This document shows positions 1 to 6,221 of a stretch of DNA of 9,362 nt, piece by piece. The notes beneath the pieces were generated by a model. That model searched no databases. It was given only the letters and a program-made list of their open reading frames with translations, and was not told the origin of the DNA. This stretch comes from DATHGT01 sp035317605. GTDB lineage: Bacteria > Methylomirabilota > Methylomirabilia > Rokubacteriales > CSP1-6. The stretch covers positions 1 through 9,362 of the forward strand of contig DATHGT010000068.1 in assembly GCA_035317605.1 (NCBI GenBank), read 5' to 3'. Positions within the stretch are counted from its first letter, which is position 1. Each line of letters starts with the position of its first letter. A program made the translations under genes and the position numbers.

Positions 1-1
1 G

Positions 2-814
2 TCACTCGAACTGCGCCGCCCTCCACTTGAGGGCGGCGCCCAAGCCTTCCTTCTCGCGAATCTCGTCGAACTTCATCCCCACTTCGGTGCGCGCCGCGTA
101 GAGCGGGGCCAGCACGTCGAGGCCGGCGAGGATGGCGTTGCGGAAGCCCGCGGCCTCGGCGCCCCGCCGGGTCGCGAGCTTGGTGGCGGCCAGCGACTCG
201 GGCGAGATCAGCGCGAGCCGGCGCGCGAACTTGAGGGTGGCCGCCTGGAGCTCGGCCCGCGGCACCACGCGGTTGACCATGCCCCACGCCAGGGCCTGCT
301 GGGCGTCGATGGTGTCGCCGAGGTAGAGCAGCTCGCGGGCGCGCCGGAGCCCGACCACGAACGGCATCACCAATCCGGGGCCCACGTTGGAGAAGCGGAT
401 CTCGGGCTCGCCGAACAGGGCGTCGTCGGCGGCGATGGCCAGATCGCAGAGCATCATCAGCTCGCAGCCGCCGCCGAGGCAGTGGCCCTGCACGGAGGCG
501 ATCACCGGCTTGTTCATGTCCCACGGCGTCATCTCGAGACGGATGTCGTCGGTGAGCGATTCGCGCCAGGCCAGCGCGTTGCCCCGGCGCGCCGCGCGCG
601 CGGGGTTCGGCGAGATGTCGTAGCCCGCGCTGAAGCTCCGGCCCTCGGCGCGCAGCACGACCACGCTGGTGGCGGGATCGCCGTCGGCTTCATGAAAACG
701 CTCGACCATCCGGCGCTTGAGGTCGGCACTGATCGCGTTGAGCTTGTCGGGACGGTTGAGGGTCACGATGCCGACGCGTCCGTCGACGGTATAGGTCACG
801 ATCTCGGCGGTCAT
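2..814 (-). CDS. Enoyl-CoA hydratase/isomerase family protein (crotonase fold)
   Basis: The 270-residue protein has the usual crotonase length. It probably adds water to a 2-enoyl-CoA or isomerises one, in the cytoplasm. Visible landmarks are the N-terminal TLNRPDKLNAIS segment (18-29), the first oxyanion-hole loop FSAGYDI (61-67), and the second loop GHCLGGGCE (110-118). Glu118 and Glu138 (in FGEPEI) match the two catalytic glutamates of classical hydratases (rat Glu144 and Glu164), so hydratase activity is plausible. The GG-TQR segment usual after the second Glu is replaced by SNVGPGLVMP, so the true substrate may not be a short fatty enoyl-CoA. The ATG at 814 is chosen because a GAGGAG site lies 7 bases upstream and the crotonase domain begins there; the frame stays open to 961, but that extension is antisense-like and lacks homology to the family. 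It is the second gene of an operon with the upstream acyl-CoA synthetase. Substrate unknown. Confidence 0.93.
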   Translation of the reverse strand: MTAEIVTYTVDGRVGIVTLNRPDKLNAISADLKRRMVERFHEADGDPATSVVVLRAEGRSFSAGYDISPNPARAARRGNALAWRESLTDDIRLEMTPWDMNKPVIASVQGHCLGGGCELMMLCDLAIAADDALFGEPEIRFSNVGPGLVMPFVVGLRRARELLYLGDTIDAQQALAWGMVNRVVPRAELQAATLKFARRLALISPESLAATKLATRRGAEAAGFRNAILAGLDVLAPLYAARTEVGMKFDEIREKEGLGAALKWRAAQFE

Positions 815-821
815 AAGGGGA

Positions 822-827
822 CTCCTC
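822..827 (-). promoter_or_regulatory. Ribosome binding site of the crotonase gene, overlapping the upstream stop codon
   Basis: GAGGAG on the minus strand lies 7 bases before the ATG at 814. It overlaps the TGA stop of the acyl-CoA synthetase (828-826). Ribosomes ending the first gene therefore sit on the site that starts the second, which suggests translational coupling. It decides the start of the crotonase gene. Confidence 0.8.
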
Positions 828-2913
828 AGGCGCGCGGGACGATGAGGGCGTCGACGACGACGCAGCCCCGCTCCAGCACCTTGATGGGATTGAGGTCGAT
901 CTCGGCGATCGCCGCGCGATCGGCCCATGCATAGTCGGCCAGCGCCTCCAGGCAGAGGCACAACGCGTCCACGTCGGCGGCGGGCCGGCCGCGAAAGCCC
1001 GCGAGCAGCGTCGCCGCGGTGGCGGCTTCGGCGATCATGGCCCGCGCGTCGCCCGCCCGCAGCGGCAGCGGACGCAGCGCGATTTCACCGAGCGCTTCCA
1101 CCGCGATCCCGCCCGGACCGAACGCGAGCACCGGTCCGAAATCGCGATCGTGCGTGACGCCGGCGAGTACCTCGACACCGCCCGCCACCATCTGCTGGAC
1201 CACGAAGCCGGCGACGGCGACGCCGGACAGCGAGCGCGCCCGGATCGCGGACAGGCGCTCCCACGCCGCGCCGACCTCCTGAGCGTCGCGCAGCCCGACG
1301 GCCACCAGACCGAGGTCCGAGCGGTGCGGCACCTCGTCGGCGACGAGCTTGAGCGCGACGGGATAACCGATCGCGCTCGCGGCCGCGAGCGCGTCGTCGC
1401 GTGTCGCGCACAGCGCCTCGCGCACGACCGGCACGCCGGCGGCGGCGAGCAGCCGCTTGGCGTCGTGCTCGTGAATGGTCCGGCGCGCGTGACCGCCGGG
1501 CAGCGAGGCCACGGTGAGCGTCGGCGCCGGAGGCGCGGGACGGGGTGGAGCGAGCGGGGTCAGGCTCCGGGCCAGGCGATCGATCGCGCGCAGCCCCTGA
1601 CGGGTGCCGCCGATCATCGCGATGCCGAGCGCGCTCAGGTACTCGCGCTGGTCGTGACGGAAGATTCCCGGCCGCGTGCCCATCAGGTAGAACGGCTTGG
1701 TCGATCCCTGGGCGGCCTCGCCCAGCATGCGCGCGTAGGTCATGAACCGCTCGGGCGTGCCCATCGGCGAGCCGTCCGCGCTGTCGGTGCACCAGACCAC
1801 CGCGTCGATCTCGGGGGCCGCGCCCAGCACCGCGAGCGTGTGCGGCACGTTGGTGTTGAAGTCGCCGTTGCCCCACGAGTCCAGCGGATTGCCGTCGCCG
1901 CCGACGGGTCCGATCACGCGCGCGATCTCCGAGCGCGACGCGGGCGACAGCGGCGGCAGTTCGAGCCCGGCACTCGCCGCCGCGTCGAGGATCAGCTCCG
2001 CGTGGCCGCCGGAGTTCGTCATCACCGCGATGCGCCCTCCCGGCGGACGGCGCGCGCCCTGGCCGGCCGCGATGGTCTCGGTCATCTCGTCGAGGTCTTC
2101 GACCTCGATGGCCCGGTGCGCGCGCAGCAGGGCCGAGAACACGCGCGACTCGCCGGCGAGCCCGCCGGTGTGGCTGCCGATCGCGCGCCGCGCCCGCTCG
2201 CTGCGGCCGACCTTCAGCACGATCACGGGCTTGCCACGCTCGGCCGCGCGGTCGAGCGCGGCCACGAAGCGCTCGGGCCGGCGCACGCTTTCCAGGAACA
2301 GCGCGATCACGCCGGTGAGCGGGTCGTCGATCAGGTATTCGAGGAAATCAGCGGCCACCAGCACGGCTTCGTTGCCGGTGGAGACCACGTGGCTGAAGCC
2401 GAAGCGACGGCAGTCGGCCAAGAGCCCGATCACGATCGATCCGCTCTGCGAGATCAGTCCGACGTTGCCGGGCAGGAGCGCGGGGTCGCGGAGCGCGTTG
2501 AGATACACGAGGCTCCGCGCGTGCGGGCTGATCACGCCCATGCAGTTGGGCCCGCAGAAGGCGATCCCGGCCTTGGCGCAGATCGCGATCAGCTCGTCCT
2601 GGCGGCGGCGCCCCTCGTCGTCGCTCTCGGCGAACCCCGCGTCGAAGGCCACGGCCGCGCGCACTCCGTGGTCGGCGGCGGACCGCAGCCCCTCCAGGAC
2701 CCGCTCGTGATTCACGCAGAACGCGAGCACGTCCACGCCGGCGGGCAGATCCTCGAGGGCGCGATAGCAGCGCAGGCCGAGCAGGCTCTCGTAGCGCGGA
2801 TTGATGGGATAGATCGCGCCGGGGAAGCCGATGCGCTGGAGGTTCTCCACGATCGTGCGGCCGACGGACGGCCGCTCGGAGGCGCCGAGCACGGCGACCG
2901 AGCGAGGCTTCAA
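826..2913 (-). CDS. NDP-forming acyl-CoA synthetase (acetate-CoA ligase ADP-forming family, alpha and beta parts fused)
   Basis: The 695-residue protein should form an acyl-CoA from a carboxylic acid, CoA and ATP through a phospho-histidine intermediate, releasing ADP and phosphate. Domain order is the fused alpha-beta form. A CoA-binding Rossmann domain comes first (about 1-130, with SVAVLGAS at 5-12 and GPNCMG at 121-126). Succinyl-CoA-ligase-like domains follow (about 145-455, with SQSG at 156-159 and GSHTG at 246-250, where His248 is the expected phosphorylated histidine). The C-terminal ATP-grasp domain spans about 475-690, with HRSDLG at 530-535 and EIDLNP at 671-676. All key motifs are present. 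The start is uncertain: TTG at 2913 is the furthest canonical start codon in frame, but it has no Shine-Dalgarno. The frame continues upstream with residues IIDLDAL that resemble the family N-terminus, preceded by a strong GGGAGGA site. First gene of the operon with the crotonase. Acid substrate unknown. Confidence 0.93.
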   Translation of the reverse strand: MKPRSVAVLGASERPSVGRTIVENLQRIGFPGAIYPINPRYESLLGLRCYRALEDLPAGVDVLAFCVNHERVLEGLRSAADHGVRAAVAFDAGFAESDDEGRRRQDELIAICAKAGIAFCGPNCMGVISPHARSLVYLNALRDPALLPGNVGLISQSGSIVIGLLADCRRFGFSHVVSTGNEAVLVAADFLEYLIDDPLTGVIALFLESVRRPERFVAALDRAAERGKPVIVLKVGRSERARRAIGSHTGGLAGESRVFSALLRAHRAIEVEDLDEMTETIAAGQGARRPPGGRIAVMTNSGGHAELILDAAASAGLELPPLSPASRSEIARVIGPVGGDGNPLDSWGNGDFNTNVPHTLAVLGAAPEIDAVVWCTDSADGSPMGTPERFMTYARMLGEAAQGSTKPFYLMGTRPGIFRHDQREYLSALGIAMIGGTRQGLRAIDRLARSLTPLAPPRPAPPAPTLTVASLPGGHARRTIHEHDAKRLLAAAGVPVVREALCATRDDALAAASAIGYPVALKLVADEVPHRSDLGLVAVGLRDAQEVGAAWERLSAIRARSLSGVAVAGFVVQQMVAGGVEVLAGVTHDRDFGPVLAFGPGGIAVEALGEIALRPLPLRAGDARAMIAEAATAATLLAGFRGRPAADVDALCLCLEALADYAWADRAAIAEIDLNPIKVLERGCVVVDALIVPRA

Positions 2914-2937
2914 GAGCGCGTCGAGATCGATGATCCG

Positions 2938-2944
2938 TCCTCCC
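2938..2944 (-). promoter_or_regulatory. Strong Shine-Dalgarno site without a canonical start codon downstream (acyl-CoA synthetase)
   Basis: GGGAGGA on the minus strand is the best Shine-Dalgarno match in this divergent intergenic region. In the synthetase frame the codons at optimal distance are two ATC codons (2934-2932 and 2931-2929; the second lies 7 bases after GGAGG). The first TTG is 25 bases away. Either translation begins at a rare ATC, or at TTG 2913 without this site, or one base here is wrong or mutated. Confidence 0.5.
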
Positions 2945-2959
2945 GAAGGGGCGTCGCTG

Positions 2960-2989
2960 TTGACAGGATCGAGACCGGGTCCGTATGGT
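2960..2989 (+). promoter_or_regulatory. Sigma-70-type promoter of the luciferase-like monooxygenase gene
   Basis: A perfect TTGACA (2960-2965), an 18-base spacer and TATGGT (2984-2989, four of six matches to TATAAT) point at the monooxygenase gene. The -10 element overlaps the possible ATG at 2985, so that ATG is unlikely to be transcribed. The next in-frame ATG (3000) is 10 bases after the -10 box, which implies no leader or only a few bases of leader. No Shine-Dalgarno precedes either ATG, which agrees with this. Predicted from hexamer matches only. Confidence 0.5.
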
Positions 2990-2999
2990 ACCAGACGCG

Positions 3000-4001
3000 A
3001 TGAGAATCGGATTCCACCTCACCCCGTTCTGGAGCCCCACCGATCGCGGCGCCACGCGCATCATCGACGAGGCCATCACGGTCGTGGCCGCCGCCTCGCG
3101 GATGGGCTACGCGTGGGTCTCCATCGGCCAGCACTGGGTCTCGCACCCGACCGTCTGGCCGCAGCCGTTTCCGATCCTCGCGCGCCTGGCCCCCGAGACC
3201 GGCGCCATGCGGCTCAAGACCTCCGTGCTGCTGCTGCCGATCGTCAACGCGGTGGAAGCGGCCGAGAACATCGCGACCCTCGACCACATCTGTCACGGAC
3301 GGCTGGACGTCGGCGTGGCCATCGGCTATCGCGAGAGGGAGCTGGAGGCGGCCGGCCTCACGCGCCACGATCGCGTCGCCAAGCTCGAGGAATCGCTCGA
3401 CCTCATGAAGCAGCTCTGGACGGGGCGCGAGGTGACGTTCCACGGCAAGTACACGCGCCTCACCGCCGGCCGCCTGGGCTTTCCGCCGTTCCAGGAGCCG
3501 CACCCGCCGCTGGAGATGGGCGCGCAGAGCGAGGGCGCCACCCGCCGGGCCGCGCGACTGACCGACGGCGTGTTCTTCGGTCCCCAGGTCGCGTGGCGCG
3601 ACATCGGCAAGCTGGCCGCGGTGTTCCGCGAGGCCCGCGCCCAGAGCGGCGCTGGCCGGCCGGGGAGCATCGGCGCCTCGCGCAGCCTGATCGTGGGCGC
3701 CGACAAGGAGCGCGCTCGCGCCGCGGCCCGCGAGTATCTGGAGAAGACCTTCGCGATGTACCGCACGTGGGAGATGCAGGAGCGGGCGATGGCCCCGCTC
3801 CAGCTCTCGTCCGACATCGCGCTCGACGACTGGACGGTCTACGGCTCCCCGCGCGACTGCGTGGAAACGCTGGAGCGCGCGGGCGACCTCGGCCTCGACA
3901 AGATCGGCTTCACGATCTACAGCCTTCCCCGCGAAGTCGACGCGCGCGTCGAATATCTGCAGATGATCGCCGAAGATATCGTCCGCCCGGCCAGCGCATA
4001 G
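3000..4001 (+). CDS. Luciferase-like (LLM class) flavin-dependent monooxygenase/oxidoreductase
   Basis: The 333-residue protein belongs to the bacterial-luciferase-like TIM-barrel family, which uses reduced FMN or coenzyme F420 to oxidise an organic substrate. The N-terminus MRIGFHLTPFW is the first barrel strand. The family hallmark lies at about 94-114 (LDHICHGRLDVGVAIGYRERE), followed by the helix with LMKQLWTG (135-142) and FHGKY. Near the C-terminus VYGSPRDCVETL is the usual late-barrel phosphate-binding segment. Length is normal, with no truncation. I chose ATG 3000 over the in-frame ATG at 2985 because the extra residues MVPDA add nothing to the family N-terminus and 2985 lies inside the predicted -10 box. 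No flavin reductase is nearby, so cofactor and substrate cannot be named. It is divergent from the acyl-CoA synthetase operon and convergent with the oxidoreductase at 4095-5246. Confidence 0.9.
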   Translation: MRIGFHLTPFWSPTDRGATRIIDEAITVVAAASRMGYAWVSIGQHWVSHPTVWPQPFPILARLAPETGAMRLKTSVLLLPIVNAVEAAENIATLDHICHGRLDVGVAIGYRERELEAAGLTRHDRVAKLEESLDLMKQLWTGREVTFHGKYTRLTAGRLGFPPFQEPHPPLEMGAQSEGATRRAARLTDGVFFGPQVAWRDIGKLAAVFREARAQSGAGRPGSIGASRSLIVGADKERARAAAREYLEKTFAMYRTWEMQERAMAPLQLSSDIALDDWTVYGSPRDCVETLERAGDLGLDKIGFTIYSLPREVDARVEYLQMIAEDIVRPASA

Positions 4002-4091
4002 CGGCGGGAGGGGACGGGGGCGCCGCCGCGAAAACCGCCGTACAGCCGACGAACGTGTTTTCGCGGCGGCGCCCCCGTCCCCTCTCGCCGC
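4001..4091. repeat. 35-bp inverted repeat between convergent genes; possible bidirectional terminator
   Basis: The left arm 4001-4035 and right arm 4057-4091 are reverse complements over 35 bases with a single mismatch (G at 4007 against T at 4085, a G-U pair in plus-strand RNA). The loop is 21 bases (4036-4056). The arms begin at the last base of the monooxygenase stop codon and end 3 bases before the stop of the minus-strand oxidoreductase, so the repeat is essentially the whole intergenic region. Position and symmetry suggest termination in both directions or protection of both mRNA 3' ends. It is not a textbook intrinsic terminator: there is no T run after either arm, and the AAAA/TTTT lies at the loop side of the stem. 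A dispersed palindromic element is an alternative. Confidence 0.85.
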
Positions 4092-4094
4092 GGC

Positions 4095-5246
4095 TTATCG
4101 GGACAGGCCGAGCAGGAACGTCCAGGTCTTGGCGCGGCCCAGGATCGACGCGTAGGTGCGGTCGCCGGTGAGGACGTCGATCATGCCTTCGACGATTCTC
4201 TGGCCGTGGTGGCCGAAGACCCAGCGCCGGATCCGTGGACGCTCATAGGTGAGTTTGGCCAGCTCGCGGCCGATGCGGACCTCGCGCCGCAGTCTGGCCA
4301 GCAAACGCTCGTAGCGCTCGCGGACGCGGGCGGGCTCCCCGTCGCCGTCGAGGATGGCGCGCGCGGCGAAGGTGCCGCTCTCGATCGCGGTCGAGATGCC
4401 CTCGCCGGTGACCGGGTCGGCCAGGCCCGCCGCGTCGCCCGCCAGCAGCACCCGACCACGGGCGACTCCTTCGGCGCGGGCGCCCAGCGTGACGAAGAAG
4501 CCGTGCTTCTCCACGTGATCCGGACGATCCAGGCCGAGCGCGGCCAGGTACTGCGCGAGGCCGACGTTGAGGTTCACGCCGCTCCGCATCGAGCAGACGC
4601 CGATCGAAAGGTGATCGCGCTTGGGGAACACCCAGCCGTAGCCGGCGCGCACCGGACCGAAATCGAAGCGGGCGGTGGCGGCCAGTCGCGCGAAGTCCGC
4701 GTCGGTCACGCGTACTTCGGCTTCCAGTGCCGGCGCGCAGAGTCGCGCCGGGCCCCAGCCGCAGAGCCGCGCGGTCTCACTGGTCGCGCCGTCGGCGGCC
4801 ACCACGAAGCGGGCGACCACGGATCCGTCCGTCGTCTCGAGCCGCGTCCGGTCCGCCTCCACGGTCACCGCGCGCACCGCGCAGCGCGGACGCACCTCGG
4901 CGCCGGCGCGCGCGGCGGCGGCGACCAGCGCGGCGTCGAAGCGGTCGCGCATCACCATCGAGATCAATGGGCGCTCGCGTCGCGCGCGGAAGCGCAGGCC
5001 GTCGTGACCGAGGTCGAGATCGGCGGTGTGACACGTGCGCTCCACCACGGCCGCCTCGACGTCGTCGCGAACGCAGGACGGCAGTCCGCGGAGCGCGCGT
5101 CCCACGAGACCGCCGCCGCACGTCTTGTAGCGGGGCACGTCACGCTTCTCGAGCAGCACGACCCGCGCGCCCGCCTCCGCGAGCACGCGCGCCGCGCTCG
5201 CCCCCGCCGGCCCCGCTCCCACCACCGCCACGTCGTGCACGGTCAT
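4095..5246 (-). CDS. Geranylgeranyl reductase family FAD-dependent oxidoreductase
   Basis: The 383-residue flavoprotein is of the p-hydroxybenzoate-hydroxylase fold, geranylgeranyl reductase branch. Members reduce double bonds of isoprenoid chains (chlorophyll side chains, archaeal lipids, quinone tails), though many bacterial homologues are uncharacterised. The N-terminal FAD Rossmann motif is VVGAGPAGAS (8-17), with Glu33 at the end of the second strand for the ribose. PRYKTCGGG (38-46) is the cysteine-glycine motif typical of this branch. GDAAGLADPVTGEGI (270-284) is the second FAD-binding motif, followed by the conserved AIESG. The ATG at 5246 fits the family N-terminus; ATG 5255 would add only three residues and lies in the predicted -10 box. 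The frame stays open far upstream, but that part is antisense to the FAD-subunit gene and not real. No Shine-Dalgarno is seen. Isoprenoid substrate inferred from family only. Confidence 0.9.
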   Translation of the reverse strand: MTVHDVAVVGAGPAGASAARVLAEAGARVVLLEKRDVPRYKTCGGGLVGRALRGLPSCVRDDVEAAVVERTCHTADLDLGHDGLRFRARRERPLISMVMRDRFDAALVAAAARAGAEVRPRCAVRAVTVEADRTRLETTDGSVVARFVVAADGATSETARLCGWGPARLCAPALEAEVRVTDADFARLAATARFDFGPVRAGYGWVFPKRDHLSIGVCSMRSGVNLNVGLAQYLAALGLDRPDHVEKHGFFVTLGARAEGVARGRVLLAGDAAGLADPVTGEGISTAIESGTFAARAILDGDGEPARVRERYERLLARLRREVRIGRELAKLTYERPRIRRWVFGHHGQRIVEGMIDVLTGDRTYASILGRAKTWTFLLGLSR

Positions 5247-5253
5247 GGACCGC

Positions 5254-5259
5254 ATTGTA
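5254..5259 (-). promoter_or_regulatory. -10 box of the oxidoreductase gene, placed for a leaderless transcript
   Basis: TACAAT on the minus strand matches five of six bases of TATAAT and ends exactly 7 bases (GCGGTCC) before the ATG at 5246. Transcription would begin at or next to the A of the start codon. No Shine-Dalgarno precedes that ATG. The hexamer 17 bases upstream, TCAAGG, is a poor -35 match, so activator help may be needed. Confidence 0.45.
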
Positions 5260-5278
5260 AGCCGTCCATCCCGCGTCC

Positions 5279-5305
5279 TTGACAGTCCCCGGTAAGTGGT
5301 ATGGA
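5279..5305 (+). promoter_or_regulatory. Possible promoter of the FAD-subunit / Fe-S-Moco operon
   Basis: A perfect TTGACA (5279-5284) is followed by TATGGA (5300-5305) after a 15-base spacer, shorter than the usual 17. If real, it overlaps the ATG at 5301 and lies 10 bases before the alternative GTG at 5316. The same region carries GGAG (5303-5306), 9 bases before GTG 5316, which could instead be a ribosome binding site in a longer transcript. The two readings exclude each other. Confidence 0.3.
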
Positions 5306-6221
5306 GTGCGGGATCGTGTTGCGGCCGTTCGCGCTCTATCAGGCGTCGACCGTCGGCGAGGCGAGCGAGGTGCTCGCGCGCGAGGGGAGTGACGCCGTCG
5401 TGTATGCCGGCGGCACCGAGATCCTGCTCGTGCTGAAGGAAGGGTTGCTTCGAGTCGGCAGCCTCGTCGACGTCAAGCGGATTCCCGGACTGTCGGAGAT
5501 CCGCGCCGACGACGGACACCTGACGATCGGGGCCACCGCGACCCACCGCGCGGTCGAGCGCTCCGATGTCGTCCGTGAGCGATGTCCGCTGATCGCCGGC
5601 GTGGCGCGGCACGTCGCCAACATCCGGGTGAGGAGCGTGGGGACGGTGGGGGGAAATCTCGCGTTCGCGGACCCGCACAGCGATCTCGGCACGCTGTTCC
5701 TCGCCTTCGACGGGACCGTGCGTCTGGGCTCGCGCGGCGGTGAGCGCGAGCTGCCGCTCGAGGAGTTCGTGCGGGGGCCGTACGAGACCGCGCGCGGCGA
5801 GGACGAGATCCTCACCTCGGTGCGGCTCACGCCGTGGCCGGCGGGGACCGCCGGCGCGTACGTGAAGTTCGGCGTGTTCGAGCGGCCGACGCTCGGGATC
5901 GCCGCCGCGCTGATGCGCGACGGCGGCGACGTGGTGACCGGCGCGCGGCTGGCCATCGGCTGCGTGACCCCTCGTCCCCAGCGGTTGCTCGCCGCCGAGG
6001 AGCGGCTCCGAGGGTTCACGGTGGCCGAGGTGAGCCGTCACGCCGACGAGGTCGCGACGCTGGCGATGCGGGACGTCGAGCCGCTCGGCGATCTCCACGG
6101 GTCGGCGGAGTACAAGCGCGAAATGGTCCGGGTGTTCGTGCGGCGCATTCTGACGATCGCCGCCGCGCGGGCGGACGGACGCGAGACCGATGAACGTCAT
6201 CCCCATACGATCGTCGTCTGA
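5301..6221 (+). CDS. FAD-binding medium subunit of a xanthine dehydrogenase-family molybdenum hydroxylase
   Basis: The 306-residue protein matches the medium (CoxM/XdhB-type) subunit that passes electrons from the 2Fe-2S clusters to FAD and on to an acceptor. The N-terminal FAD-binding domain holds AGGTE (36-40) and TVGGN (115-119), the two usual FAD-contact loops. The C-terminal CO-dehydrogenase-flavoprotein-C domain ends with the typical segment EYKREMVRVFVRRIL, so the protein is complete. The start is ambiguous. ATG 5301 gives MECGIVLRPF; GTG 5316 gives the more usual start directly before LRPFALY and has GGAG 9 bases upstream. Its last 32 bases overlap the next gene, which supports one operon and coupled translation. 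Substrate specificity does not come from this subunit. Confidence 0.92.
   Translation: MECGIVLRPFALYQASTVGEASEVLAREGSDAVVYAGGTEILLVLKEGLLRVGSLVDVKRIPGLSEIRADDGHLTIGATATHRAVERSDVVRERCPLIAGVARHVANIRVRSVGTVGGNLAFADPHSDLGTLFLAFDGTVRLGSRGGERELPLEEFVRGPYETARGEDEILTSVRLTPWPAGTAGAYVKFGVFERPTLGIAAALMRDGGDVVTGARLAIGCVTPRPQRLLAAEERLRGFTVAEVSRHADEVATLAMRDVEPLGDLHGSAEYKREMVRVFVRRILTIAAARADGRETDERHPHTIVV

Noticed and set aside
815..961. 49-codon N-terminal extension of the crotonase frame
   Set aside because: It overlaps the 3' end of the acyl-CoA synthetase gene, has Arg-rich shadow composition, and the ATG at 814 has a clear ribosome binding site.
1150..3003. Long open frame (617 codons) on the plus strand opposite the acyl-CoA synthetase
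   Set aside because: Its product is rich in Arg, His, Gly and Ala with no recognisable domain, and it lies antisense to a gene with complete family motifs; such shadows are expected at this GC content.
4003..4020. G-quadruplex in the G-rich left arm of the inverted repeat
   Set aside because: Only three G runs of three or more are present in a compact stretch; the G richness is explained by the hairpin arm.
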